Source of the DNA: Haloplanus sp. HW8-1
Lineage (GTDB): Archaea; Halobacteriota; Halobacteria; Halobacteriales; Haloferacaceae
DNA: 64,000 nt
Direction: 5' to 3'
Assembly: GCF_023703795.1 (NCBI RefSeq)
Contig: NZ_CP098518.1
Coordinates: 558,001 to 622,000 of the forward strand
The notes beneath the pieces are model-generated. The model worked only from the letters and a program-made list of their open reading frames with translations. It did no database searches and was not told where the DNA came from. Below are positions 41,599 to 49,926 of the stretch, piece after piece (positions within the stretch are counted from its first letter, which is position 1; each line of letters begins with the position of its first letter). Position numbers and translations under genes: made by a program.

Positions 41599-42225
41599 TC
41601 AGTCCGTTTGCTCCCCCCCCACGAACGTCCGATACTTGAGGTCCTCGTCGCGGAGTTCCTCGAGGATGCGGTCGACGAGCACACCCTTCGGATCGTGGAG
41701 CCCGGTGATTCGCTCCTCCAAGTCGTCGAAACGCTCGAACGGTGCGCGTTTGCGCTCGTCGAGGACGTCGTTACGGAGTTTCTTCCCGATTCCCGGCAGG
41801 AGGTTGAGCTGGTGTAATCGAAGTGTGATCGGCTGAGCATCGTTGTAGAAGTCGACGAACCGCCGTTCGTGGCGGTCGACGATCTCCTCGACGACGTACT
41901 CCAGTTCCGAGTGGGCCGCGTTCGACAGGTCGTCGAACTCCACCTCGCGGATCCGTTCGACCGCCGACCGCTCGTCGGCGGGTTCGATCACGATGCGGTC
42001 GCCGATGCTCACGTCGGCGTCCTCGCCGAGCGTGAGTTCGAGGAGCCGGAACCTCGACTCCTCGAGGGCGTACGCCAGCGGCGACTTCTTGTACTGGGGG
42101 CGATCGTCGCTCGGCCGGCCGTGGGGCAGGTGATCGAGGACCACCGCGTAGGTCCGCTCCGCCTCCTCCGCGGTTTCGCCGCCGTCGTCGTCGGCGCCGG
42201 CCTCTCCGCTCTCGGAGGTCGTCAT
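41599..42225 (-). CDS. DUF655 family RNA-binding-type protein
   Basis: A 208-residue archaeal protein of the DUF655 family. It has an acidic N-terminal tail, a beta domain from about residue 25 and a helix-hairpin-helix at the end (LNLLPGIGKKLRNDVLDERK), suggesting nucleic acid binding. In many archaea this gene precedes ksgA, as here, which suggests a role in RNA metabolism. The promoter gtttaaatatcc lies about 29 bases before the ATG and probably drives the operon. Confidence 0.87.
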   Translation of the reverse strand: MTTSESGEAGADDDGGETAEEAERTYAVVLDHLPHGRPSDDRPQYKKSPLAYALEESRFRLLELTLGEDADVSIGDRIVIEPADERSAVERIREVEFDDLSNAAHSELEYVVEEIVDRHERRFVDFYNDAQPITLRLHQLNLLPGIGKKLRNDVLDERKRAPFERFDDLEERITGLHDPKGVLVDRILEELRDEDLKYRTFVGGEQTD

Positions 42226-42276
42226 GGTGACACCGTACGGCGACCGGATATTTAAACGGTCGGCCGACCGCGGCGA

Positions 42277-43164
42277 TCACCCGAAGTCGTCGCCGAAATC
42301 GGTCGCTCGGAGTTCGCCCGCGACCTGCGCCTCGAAGCGACGTTCGACCCGCTCCCACGACGGCGACGCCCGCCCGGTCGCGTAGTGTAACACCCCGATC
42401 GGATACCGATACGGCGCGTAGTCGACGGCGATCCCCGCCGCGTAGTCGCCGGGCACCGACCGCTGGATCACCTGGTAGCTGCCGTTCTCGTCGGTCGCCC
42501 GCGACAGCGCCGCCGCGTCGACGTCGTCGAGGTGGTCGACGAGCGGGTCGTCCTCGACGGCGGCCACGAGCGACCCGAGCAGGTCCGCGTCGGCCGCGCT
42601 CACGACGATCCAGTGGCGCTCGCCGACCGCTGCCGTGTAGCCGCCGTACTCGAGGCGAACGTCGCCTGCGGTTCCCTCTTCCAGCCGCGTCCAGCCGTCG
42701 GCGACCATCCCCTCGACGGCCGCGTCCGCCACGTACGCCCCCCGACCGAACGTCACGTTCGAGCGGCCGCCCGGCTGGACGTGGACGAGTTCGAACGCGT
42801 CCGAGTCGGCGTACTTCGGCGGTCCCGAGCCGAGCCACCCCTGGCGGAGTCGCTGGCCGACCGTGTCGTCGTCCACGTCCGCGAGCAGTCCCGCCGCGTC
42901 CAGATAGCGCGCCCACAGGTAGGACTCGTCGGGCATCTCGGGGTGGGTCGGCGTCCGCGAGAGCATGGCCGCGAACCCCACCGTCTCGCGTGGCGCGGGC
43001 CGCGGGGTCGCCGTCGGCGTCGGCCGGGGACTGGGCGTGGCCGTGGCCGTTCCGGTCCGCGTCGGCGTCCCGTCGGTGTCCGCGTCGCTGGAACAGCCCG
43101 CGAGCGCGAGTACGCTCGCGACGCCCGCCGTTTCGAGGAGTCGCCGCCGGGAGAGCCGCGACAT
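42277..43164 (-). CDS. Tat-exported lipoprotein of unknown function
   Basis: The 295-residue protein has a Tat lipoprotein signal: SRRRLLETAGVASVLALAGC, with the lipid-bearing Cys near residue 23. A Thr/Pro-rich spacer (about residues 25-60) follows, then a globular domain. No known motif is evident. It is likely anchored to the outer face of the membrane. A gtataata box lies about 28 bases before the ATG. Homologues appear to be confined to haloarchaea as far as I can judge. Confidence 0.75.
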   Translation of the reverse strand: MSRLSRRRLLETAGVASVLALAGCSSDADTDGTPTRTGTATATPSPRPTPTATPRPAPRETVGFAAMLSRTPTHPEMPDESYLWARYLDAAGLLADVDDDTVGQRLRQGWLGSGPPKYADSDAFELVHVQPGGRSNVTFGRGAYVADAAVEGMVADGWTRLEEGTAGDVRLEYGGYTAAVGERHWIVVSAADADLLGSLVAAVEDDPLVDHLDDVDAAALSRATDENGSYQVIQRSVPGDYAAGIAVDYAPYRYPIGVLHYATGRASPSWERVERRFEAQVAGELRATDFGDDFG

Positions 43165-43261
43165 ACCCCGCCTTCGGCCCGGCGGCTATTATACCTGCCC
43201 CGGACACCGGCGAGCCGCCCGTTCCGGGACGTTTATCCCGCCGTCCGACGCCCGTTCGAGC

Positions 43262-44230
43262 ATGAAGGCGACCGCCACGGCCCACCCCATTCAGGGGCTC
43301 GTGAAGTACCACGGGATGCGCGACCCGGAACTGCGGCTCCCGTATCACGACAGCATCAGCGTCTGTACGGCGCCGAGTCGGACGACCACGACCGCCGAGT
43401 TCGGCGCGACCGACGAGGACGTGTACGTCGTCGACGGCGATCCCATCGAGGGACGCGGCGCCGAACGCATCGACGCCGTCGTCGACGAGGTCCGCAAACG
43501 TGCGGGTATCGACGCCCCCGTCCGTCTGGAGAGCGAGAACTCCTTCCAGTCGAACGTCGGCTTCGGCTCCTCCTCGTCGGGCTTTGCCGCCGCTGCGATG
43601 GCGCTCTGTGCCGCCGCCGATCTCGACCTCAGCCGTCCGGAGGTCTCGACCGTCGCCCGCCGGGGATCGTCCTCGGCGGCACGCGCCGTCACCGGCGCGT
43701 TCTCGCATCTCTACGCAGGTCTCAACGACGACGACTGCAGGTCCGAACGCATCGAGACCGACCTCGAAAACGACCTGCGGATCGTCGCCGCGCTGGTGCC
43801 GTCCTACAAGGAGACCGAACAGGCCCACGCGGAGGCCGCCGACAGCCACATGTTCCAGGCGCGGATGGCCCACATCCACGGCCAGATCGCGGAGATGCGC
43901 GACGCGCTCCGGTCGGCCGACTTCGAGCGAACGTTCGAACTCGCGGAACACGACTCCCTCTCGCTCGCGGCGACGACCATGACCGGTCCCGCGGGGTGGG
44001 TCTACTGGCAACCCCGAACCATCGCCGTCTTCAACGCCGTCCGCGCGCTCCGCACGGAGGGCGTCCCCGTCTACTTCTCGACGGATACGGGCGCGAGCGT
44101 CTACGTCAACACGACCGCCGATCACGTCGACCGCGTGGAGTCGGCCGTCGCAGACTGCGGCGTCGAGACGGCTGTCTGGGAGGTCGGCGGGCCCGCGGAG
44201 ATCCGTCCCGCGTCCGAGGCGCTCTTTTAA
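43262..44230 (+). CDS. mvaD: Phosphomevalonate (diphosphomevalonate-type) decarboxylase
   Basis: The 322-residue GHMP-superfamily protein has ATAHPIQGLVKYHGMRD, the usual mevalonate-decarboxylase N-terminus, and the phosphate-binding loop FQSNVGFGSSSSGFAAAAMAL. In Haloferax volcanii the homologous enzyme uses mevalonate 5-phosphate rather than the diphosphate, giving isopentenyl phosphate; the same is expected here for isoprenoid lipid synthesis. A tttatcc box lies 28 bases before the ATG. It converges with the downstream gene with a four-base overlap. Confidence 0.88.
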   Translation: MKATATAHPIQGLVKYHGMRDPELRLPYHDSISVCTAPSRTTTTAEFGATDEDVYVVDGDPIEGRGAERIDAVVDEVRKRAGIDAPVRLESENSFQSNVGFGSSSSGFAAAAMALCAAADLDLSRPEVSTVARRGSSSAARAVTGAFSHLYAGLNDDDCRSERIETDLENDLRIVAALVPSYKETEQAHAEAADSHMFQARMAHIHGQIAEMRDALRSADFERTFELAEHDSLSLAATTMTGPAGWVYWQPRTIAVFNAVRALRTEGVPVYFSTDTGASVYVNTTADHVDRVESAVADCGVETAVWEVGGPAEIRPASEALF

Positions 44231-44757
44231 TTCTCGTCCCACTCGGCGCGGTGTTCGTACGTGCGCGGCACGTCGCCGCGCAACCACAGGATCGCGCTCG
44301 ATCGGTTGGGTTTCGACTCGCCGGGCTGGCTCGGGTCCCGCGAGCGGTAGTTGAGTTCCACCGTGGCGTCCGCGGAGTATTCGCGGGCCACGTTGACCGT
44401 GTGATACGCCCGATCGAAGCGGTCGACCGTCGGGGTGACGCGGGCGAACCCTTCGGGCACGGCATCGGCGGTGAACGCCCGTCCCGCCGCCGCGGCCGCC
44501 TCCAGTCCGTCGAGCAGCGCCACGAAGTCCGCGATGGCCGCCCCGGGCCCCGACATCGGCACCCCGCCCTGCTCCGCGAAGTCGTTGGCCGCGACCAGCC
44601 CCGTCGCCGTCAACGTCGTTCCGTCGAGCAACCCCGCCTCCCGTGTCTCCCGCAACGCCTGCGTCCCGGCGGACAGCTGTGCGTTCAGGACGCGCCGCAA
44701 CTCCGTTCGATCCTCGATCGATCGTGCCGTCCAGCAGACGAACCCTTCGACACCCAT
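44227..44757 (-). CDS. Conserved haloarchaeal protein of unknown function
   Basis: A 176-residue soluble protein. I do not recognise a motif. It has an alpha-helical middle part with a run of Ala (LEAAAAAGRAF) and ends in a beta-rich part (ILWLRGDVPRTYEHRAEWDEN). Its promoter gatataagt lies about 30 bases before the ATG. It is convergent with and overlaps the mvaD gene at the stop codons; this neighbourhood is probably conserved among haloarchaea, but no function follows. Confidence 0.7.
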   Translation of the reverse strand: MGVEGFVCWTARSIEDRTELRRVLNAQLSAGTQALRETREAGLLDGTTLTATGLVAANDFAEQGGVPMSGPGAAIADFVALLDGLEAAAAAGRAFTADAVPEGFARVTPTVDRFDRAYHTVNVAREYSADATVELNYRSRDPSQPGESKPNRSSAILWLRGDVPRTYEHRAEWDEN

Positions 44758-44885
44758 CCGTTCGGGCGTCGGGGCGCTCGCACTTATATCCGGAGGCCGG
44801 CGTCCGAACGACGGGGGACGGTGACCCGAGACCCTGCCGCCATCGTGGGGCGACCCTTCTTTGCCGTGCGGGCCAACCCTCGACC

Positions 44886-46031
44886 ATGCGCGTCGTCGTC
44901 CTCGGTGCCGGGTACGCCGGCTTGACTCTCGCCCGCCGCCTCGAATCCCGCCTCCCCGACGGGGTCGACCTCGTCGTCGTCGACGAGTCGGACACTCATC
45001 TCGTCCAGCATGAACTCCACCGGGTGGTCCGTCGCCCCGCGGTAGCCGACGCGATCACCGTCCCACTCGCGGACGTCCTCTCTCGGGCGACGATCCACAC
45101 GTCGCGGGTCGAACGTCTCGACCGCGAGTCCCGTCGGATCCACCTCGACGACGACACCCTCGAGTACGACTACGCGGCGATCTGTCTCGGCGCCGAGACG
45201 GCGTTCTACGACCTGTCCGGCGTCCGCGAGTACGGCCTCCCGCTCAAGCGTCTGGACCACGCCCGTCGACTCCGCGAGGACTTCCTCGATACCTGTGACG
45301 CCGGCGGGCGAGCGGTCGTCGGCGGCGCCGGCCTCTCGGGCGTACAAGTCGCGGGCGAACTCGCGGCACTCGCCGCGGACCGCGACGCCGACGTCGAGGT
45401 AACCGTCCTCGAACGGCTGGAGTCGGTCGCCCCGGCCTTCCCCGACGCCTTCCAGTCGGCCGTCCGCGACGCCCTCGACGACGCCGGCGTGACGGTCCAC
45501 ACCGGCGCGCAAGTGACCGGTGCCACGCCCGACGCGGTGGCGGTCGACGGTCGGACGATCCCCTACCACACGTTCGTCTGGACCGGCGGCATCCGCGGAT
45601 CGACGGCGCTCGCGGGCGACCGGCCCGTGGTGCGTGGCGACCTCCGACTCGACGCCCACACCTTCGCCATCGGCGACGCCGCGAAGGTGGTCGACGCCGA
45701 CGGCGAAGCCGTCCCCGCCAGCGCGGCAGCCGCCATCCGCGAGGCGCGAACCGTCGCGACCAACCTCGACCGCCTCGTCCGGGCCGACCGCGGCCACGAC
45801 GGCGGCGACGCTGGCTTCGACCCGCGGCTGGAGTCGTTTCGCTTCGACGTGCCCGGTTGGATCGTCTCGGTCGGTGAGGACGCCGTCGCCAAGGTCGGGC
45901 CGAAGGTGCTCCGTGGGAGTCCAGCGCGGGCGATGAAGGCCACCGTCGGCGCCGGCCACCTCTCCTCGGTCGGCGCTATCACGCAGGCGGCCGAACTCGC
46001 GCGGGAGGAACTCGGCCACGGCGGCCGGTGA
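44886..46031 (+). CDS. NDH-2-like FAD-dependent NAD(P)H dehydrogenase
   Basis: The 381-residue flavoprotein has two dinucleotide folds: VVVLGAGYAGLTLARRLE at the N-terminus and AVVGGAGLSGVQVAGELA near residue 140, and the FAD motif TFAIGDAAKV near residue 260. This is the plan of type II NADH:quinone oxidoreductases, which oxidise NADH without pumping ions. The C-terminus is short of a clear amphipathic membrane helix, so membrane contact and acceptor are uncertain; sulfide:quinone reductase-like enzymes share this fold but need cysteines absent here. Confidence 0.8.
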   Translation: MRVVVLGAGYAGLTLARRLESRLPDGVDLVVVDESDTHLVQHELHRVVRRPAVADAITVPLADVLSRATIHTSRVERLDRESRRIHLDDDTLEYDYAAICLGAETAFYDLSGVREYGLPLKRLDHARRLREDFLDTCDAGGRAVVGGAGLSGVQVAGELAALAADRDADVEVTVLERLESVAPAFPDAFQSAVRDALDDAGVTVHTGAQVTGATPDAVAVDGRTIPYHTFVWTGGIRGSTALAGDRPVVRGDLRLDAHTFAIGDAAKVVDADGEAVPASAAAAIREARTVATNLDRLVRADRGHDGGDAGFDPRLESFRFDVPGWIVSVGEDAVAKVGPKVLRGSPARAMKATVGAGHLSSVGAITQAAELAREELGHGGR

Positions 46032-46045
46032 CTCCCGTTCGCGGA

Positions 46046-46855
46046 CTACTCCTCCGCCGCGTCGACGAGCGCTCTCACCCGTTCGGTCTCGACCGGCGCC
46101 GTCGTCTCGCCGCCGCGTTTCAGCGCCGTGCCGACGATCACCCCGTCGGCGACCTCGAGGAGGTCGGCGACGGTATCGGGCGTGACGCCACTGCCGACGA
46201 ACAGCGGGACGTCGTGGTCGGCACACCGATCGGCCACGGACTCGAGGCGATCACGGGCCGCCGCTTCGCCGGTCCGGGGGCCGCTGACGATCACGCCGTC
46301 CGCACGTCCACGCTCGACGAGGTCGTCGACGTCGTCGCCCGACGGCCGGCGATCCGCAGTTCCTCGCTCCATGCCGTCCCCGAGCGACGCCGAGTGCTTG
46401 ACGCCCGTGTCCGCCAGGATCGACACGTCGGCGTTGAGGCGGTCGCGCAGACGCAGCGTCTCGTGGGCACGCCCCTCGATCACCCCCTGGTCGGTGACGC
46501 GAGCACCCGTGTGGACGTTGACGCGGACGACGTCGGCGCCGGCCGCGGCCGCGACCGCCACCGCCGCCGTCGCGTCGTTCCGGAGGACGTTCACGCCGAC
46601 CGGGCAGTCCACCGTCCGTCGAACGAGCGTCGTCAGACGCGTCATCGAGGCGACGACGTGGCGAGGGACGTCGTCGGGGTGGAAGGGAGCGTCGCCGAAG
46701 TTCTCGACGATCACGCCGTCGACGCCACCGTCGGCGAGACGGGTCGCGTCGGTGCGCACCCGCCGACGGATCGCCTCGCGGTCGCCGTCGAATCCCGGGG
46801 CGCCAGGCAGCGGCGGCAGGTGAACCATGCCGACGATCCGTGGGAGATCGGTCAT
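46046..46855 (-). CDS. BtpA/SgcQ family TIM-barrel protein
   Basis: The 269-residue protein starts IVGMVHLPPLPGAPG and contains GVDGVIVENFGDAPF and VGVNVLRNDATAA, the hallmarks of the BtpA family. Named after a cyanobacterial photosystem I protein, the archaeal members have no known role; some sit with nucleoside or sugar metabolism. The start at 46855 is supported by a gattttgag box 27 bases upstream; a longer frame exists to 46963 but would overlap the next promoter. Convergent with the NDH-2 gene. Confidence 0.82.
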   Translation of the reverse strand: MTDLPRIVGMVHLPPLPGAPGFDGDREAIRRRVRTDATRLADGGVDGVIVENFGDAPFHPDDVPRHVVASMTRLTTLVRRTVDCPVGVNVLRNDATAAVAVAAAAGADVVRVNVHTGARVTDQGVIEGRAHETLRLRDRLNADVSILADTGVKHSASLGDGMERGTADRRPSGDDVDDLVERGRADGVIVSGPRTGEAAARDRLESVADRCADHDVPLFVGSGVTPDTVADLLEVADGVIVGTALKRGGETTAPVETERVRALVDAAEE

Positions 46856-46956
46856 CCCGTCGACGTGGGTGGCCCGGGCCTCAAAATCCTCCGCCCCGCC
46901 GGCCATGACGGGGGGTTTAATTGTCGTCGGGTCGGGACTAGGGGTAGACAGCCAGC

Positions 46957-47559
46957 ATGACAACGACCGAGGGGAGCACGGTGCTCATCGTCGACGACGA
47001 CAAGGATGTCGTCCGCACGTACCGCCGGTATCTCGAGGAAACGTACGACATCCGCGAGGCGTACGACGGCGAGGGGGCACTGGAGCAACTGGACGAGTCG
47101 GTCGACGTGGTACTCCTGGATCGCTTGATGCCCGGCGTCTCCGGCGGCGAGGTGCTCGACCGCATCCGCGACCGCGATCCGGGGGTTCGCGTCGCGATGG
47201 TGACGGCCGTCGACCCCGATTTCGACATCCTCGATATGGGGTTCGACGACTACCTCACCAAACCCACGAGCTACGACGAACTCCGCTCGACCGTCGACGA
47301 CCTGGTCGGACTGAGTCGCCACGCCGAGAACGTCCGGGAGTATCACTCCCTCCTCGCGAAGCGGGAGGCGCTCCGCGACGGCAAGACGACGTACGAACTC
47401 GACCGAAACGAGGCGTTCGCCGACCTGGAGACCCGGATCGCGTCGCTCGAGAACACGCTCGAATCCGAGGCAGAGGGCTACACCGACGACGCGCGATTCG
47501 TCGCCACGCTCCGAGCCATCGACGAGTCGACGCCCGCCGAGGAGGACCCCGATGGCTGA
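46957..47559 (+). CDS. HalX-domain response regulator
   Basis: The 200-residue protein has a receiver domain (residues 8-125) with VLIVDDDKDV, the phosphorylated Asp in VVLLDRLMPG, and the Lys in DDYLTKPTSYDEL. The C-terminal part (about 130-185), KREALRDGKTTYELDRNEAF, is the HalX domain, found in haloarchaea. It has no DNA-binding domain and no histidine kinase next to it, so it works with a kinase elsewhere. It overlaps the following RAD55-like gene by eight bases, suggesting a joint signalling role. Confidence 0.88.
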   Translation: MTTTEGSTVLIVDDDKDVVRTYRRYLEETYDIREAYDGEGALEQLDESVDVVLLDRLMPGVSGGEVLDRIRDRDPGVRVAMVTAVDPDFDILDMGFDDYLTKPTSYDELRSTVDDLVGLSRHAENVREYHSLLAKREALRDGKTTYELDRNEAFADLETRIASLENTLESEAEGYTDDARFVATLRAIDESTPAEEDPDG

Positions 47560-48217
47560 AGGCGACGCCCGGTCCGACGACTACTCGCTGGCGGGAGTCC
47601 TCCCGGTCGGGGTCGACGCCCTCGATCCGGGACTCAACCTGTTGATCTCCGGCCCGGCGATGTCGGGGAAGCGACAGTTGGTGTTCGATATCCTCGCTCC
47701 GGACCCGGAGACGATCGATCCCATCGTCGCGATGACGACCGACGATCCCGCGCCGCGGATCCGGACACAGTTCGAGGACCGTGGCGTCCGCGTCGATCCC
47801 TCGACGTTCCGCGTCGTCGACGCCTCGGGGGCGCCGGGCGAGGACGATCCCATCGTCCACCGCGTCGGCTCCCCCGCCGACCTCACGGGCATGGGCGTCG
47901 CGTTCACCAACGCCGTCGACGAGATGGCGACCCCGGAGCGCCTCCGACTGGGCTTCGTCTCCATCTCGACGCTCCTCCAGTACGTCGACGCCGAACGCGC
48001 CTTCTCCTTTCTCCACGTCCTCTCGCGACGGACGAGTGCGGCCGGCTATCTGGGCGTCTACAGCATCGATCCGACGACCCACGAGGATCGCTTCGTCAAC
48101 GTCGTCACCTCCATCTTCGACGCCGCGGTCGAACTCCGTGAGGAGGACGGCCAGCGCGAGGTCCGCGTTCGCGGCCTGTCGGACGTCGCACCCAAGTGGA
48201 CGGAGTTTCCCTACTGA
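47552..48217 (+). CDS. RAD55/KaiC-like RecA-superfamily protein (HTR-like)
   Basis: The 221-residue protein resembles the KaiC/RAD55-like HTR-like proteins often seen next to haloarchaeal two-component genes. The P-loop position reads SGPAMSGKRQL: glycine and lysine are kept but the usual Ser/Thr is Arg. LRLGFVSISTLLQYVDAERA covers the Walker B strand. ATP hydrolysis is therefore doubtful. It overlaps the HalX response regulator upstream and its stop overlaps that of hyuB. It may act as a scaffold or effector of the response regulator. Confidence 0.7.
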   Translation: MAEGDARSDDYSLAGVLPVGVDALDPGLNLLISGPAMSGKRQLVFDILAPDPETIDPIVAMTTDDPAPRIRTQFEDRGVRVDPSTFRVVDASGAPGEDDPIVHRVGSPADLTGMGVAFTNAVDEMATPERLRLGFVSISTLLQYVDAERAFSFLHVLSRRTSAAGYLGVYSIDPTTHEDRFVNVVTSIFDAAVELREEDGQREVRVRGLSDVAPKWTEFPY

Positions 48218-49926
48218 TCCGCGTCGGGAGCGCCGTCGTTCGTGTCGGGGTCCACCCCGTACACCTCGCGGGCCCGCGCGACCGAGAGCTTCCCGAGACG
48301 CAGGTCGCGGGCCACGGCCTCGGGGTCGCGGTCCGCCGGGTCGCCGTAGCCGCCCCCACCCGGCGTCCGGACGCTCACCACGTCCCCGGCGTCGAGGTCC
48401 TGGGTCGACTTGCCGGGGATCGGCGCCCACCCGTCCCGATCCAAGTGGTCCTCCCCTACCGCCCCGGAGGCGCCGCCAGCGATGCCGTACGGACGGTGTC
48501 GGCGCCGATCCGCGAGTAGGCTGAACGCCACGCCGTCGGTCAACACCTCGATGTCACGTCGGAGGCCGAGCCCCCCGCGGAACGCGCCGGCGCCCCCGGA
48601 GTCAGGACGGAACTCGTAACGGCGCACACGAAGCGGATAGACCGTCTCCAGCACCTCCGCCGGCGTGTTGAGCGTGTTGCTCATGTGGGCGTGGACGCCG
48701 TCCATGCCGTCCGCCCCGGCCCGTCCGCCGTAGCCGCCGCCGATCGTCTCGTAGAAGGCGAAGGGTTCGCCCGTCCGATCCGTACCGCCGAAGGTGACGC
48801 TGTTCATCGTCCCCTGGGCGGCGGCGACGGAGCGCTCCGGGGCCTCGGAGCCGAACGCGCCGAGCAGGGCGTCGGTCACGCGCTGGGAGACCTCGAGGTT
48901 GCCGCCGACGACGGCTGCAGGAGGTCGCGCGTTGACGACCGTCCCCTCGGGGGCACGAATCTCGACGGGTCGGTAGGTGCCCGCGTTCGGCGGCACGTCG
49001 GGGTCGGTCACACACCGCACCGCGTAGTACGTCGCCGACGCCGTCACCGCGAGGGGGGCGTTGATCGCGCCCGGGACCTGCTCGCTCGTTCCCGCGAAAT
49101 CGACGTCGAGTTCGTCGTCGTCGACCGTCACCGCGACGGCGATCCGGAGATCCTCGTGGCCCTGCCCGTCGTCGTCGAGGACGTCCTCGAACCGGACGGT
49201 CCCGTCCGGGAGCGACTCGATCTCCGCGCGCATCCGACGCTCAGCGTAGGCTTTGATCTCAGTCGTCGCCGCGCGGAGGGTGTCGAGGCCGTGGCGCTCG
49301 GCGAGGTCACGCACCCGCTCGACGGCCGTCCGGTTGGCCGCCCGCTGAGCGCGGAAGTCGCCGCGGCGCTCGTCGGGCGTCCGTACGTTCGTCAACAGGA
49401 GGTCGAAGACGTCCTCGACGGGGTCGCCCCCGTCGTACAGTTTCACCGGCGGGACGCGCAGCCCCTCCTGATAGATCTCGGTGGCGTCGGCCGCGACGCT
49501 CCCCGCGCGCCCGCCGCCGACGTCGGCGTGATGAGCGCGGTTGGCCGCGACGGCTACCAGTTCGTCGTCGACGAAGACGGGCGTCACGAGCGTCATGTCG
49601 GGCAGGTGAGCGCCGCCGTGGAACGGATCGTTCAGGAGGATGGCGTCGCCGTCCGCCAGTTCCGACGGCGGGAACGCCTCGATGGCCGCCGCCACGGAGT
49701 AGGGCATCGCGCCGAGGTGCACCGGGATGTTCTCGGCCTGACTTATCATCTCGGCGGTGGCGTCCGCTCCCTCCCCGACCAGGTCGAACAGCGCACACGA
49801 GCAGTCCCGGCGGTCCTTGATGTTCGGCGAGTAACTCGTGCGGACGAGCGTCGCGTTCATCTCCTCGGCGACGGCGACACAGGCGTTGCGGAGGACCTCC
49901 AGCGTGACCGGATCGACGCCGCTCAC
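48211..49926 (-). CDS. hyuB: Hydantoinase B / oxoprolinase family, beta-type subunit
   Basis: The 571-residue protein matches HyuB (DPVTLEVLRNACVAVAEEMNATLVRTSYSPNIKDRRDCSCAL at the N-terminus region; LNDPFHGGAHLPDMTLV; IGGGYGGRAGADGMDGVHAHMSNTLNTPAE). Together with HyuA it hydrolyses hydantoins or 5-oxoproline-type rings with ATP. It starts at a GTG that shares the GTGA overlap with the hyuA stop. Its end overlaps the RAD55-like gene on the other strand. Confidence 0.9.
   Translation of the reverse strand: MSGVDPVTLEVLRNACVAVAEEMNATLVRTSYSPNIKDRRDCSCALFDLVGEGADATAEMISQAENIPVHLGAMPYSVAAAIEAFPPSELADGDAILLNDPFHGGAHLPDMTLVTPVFVDDELVAVAANRAHHADVGGGRAGSVAADATEIYQEGLRVPPVKLYDGGDPVEDVFDLLLTNVRTPDERRGDFRAQRAANRTAVERVRDLAERHGLDTLRAATTEIKAYAERRMRAEIESLPDGTVRFEDVLDDDGQGHEDLRIAVAVTVDDDELDVDFAGTSEQVPGAINAPLAVTASATYYAVRCVTDPDVPPNAGTYRPVEIRAPEGTVVNARPPAAVVGGNLEVSQRVTDALLGAFGSEAPERSVAAAQGTMNSVTFGGTDRTGEPFAFYETIGGGYGGRAGADGMDGVHAHMSNTLNTPAEVLETVYPLRVRRYEFRPDSGGAGAFRGGLGLRRDIEVLTDGVAFSLLADRRRHRPYGIAGGASGAVGEDHLDRDGWAPIPGKSTQDLDAGDVVSVRTPGGGGYGDPADRDPEAVARDLRLGKLSVARAREVYGVDPDTNDGAPDADQ

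Noticed and set aside
41771-44995. Minus-strand frame of more than 1000 codons across several genes
   Set aside because: Low-complexity Arg/Gly/Pro translation and overlap with DUF655, lipoprotein, mvaD and the NDH-2-like gene show that it is a shadow frame.
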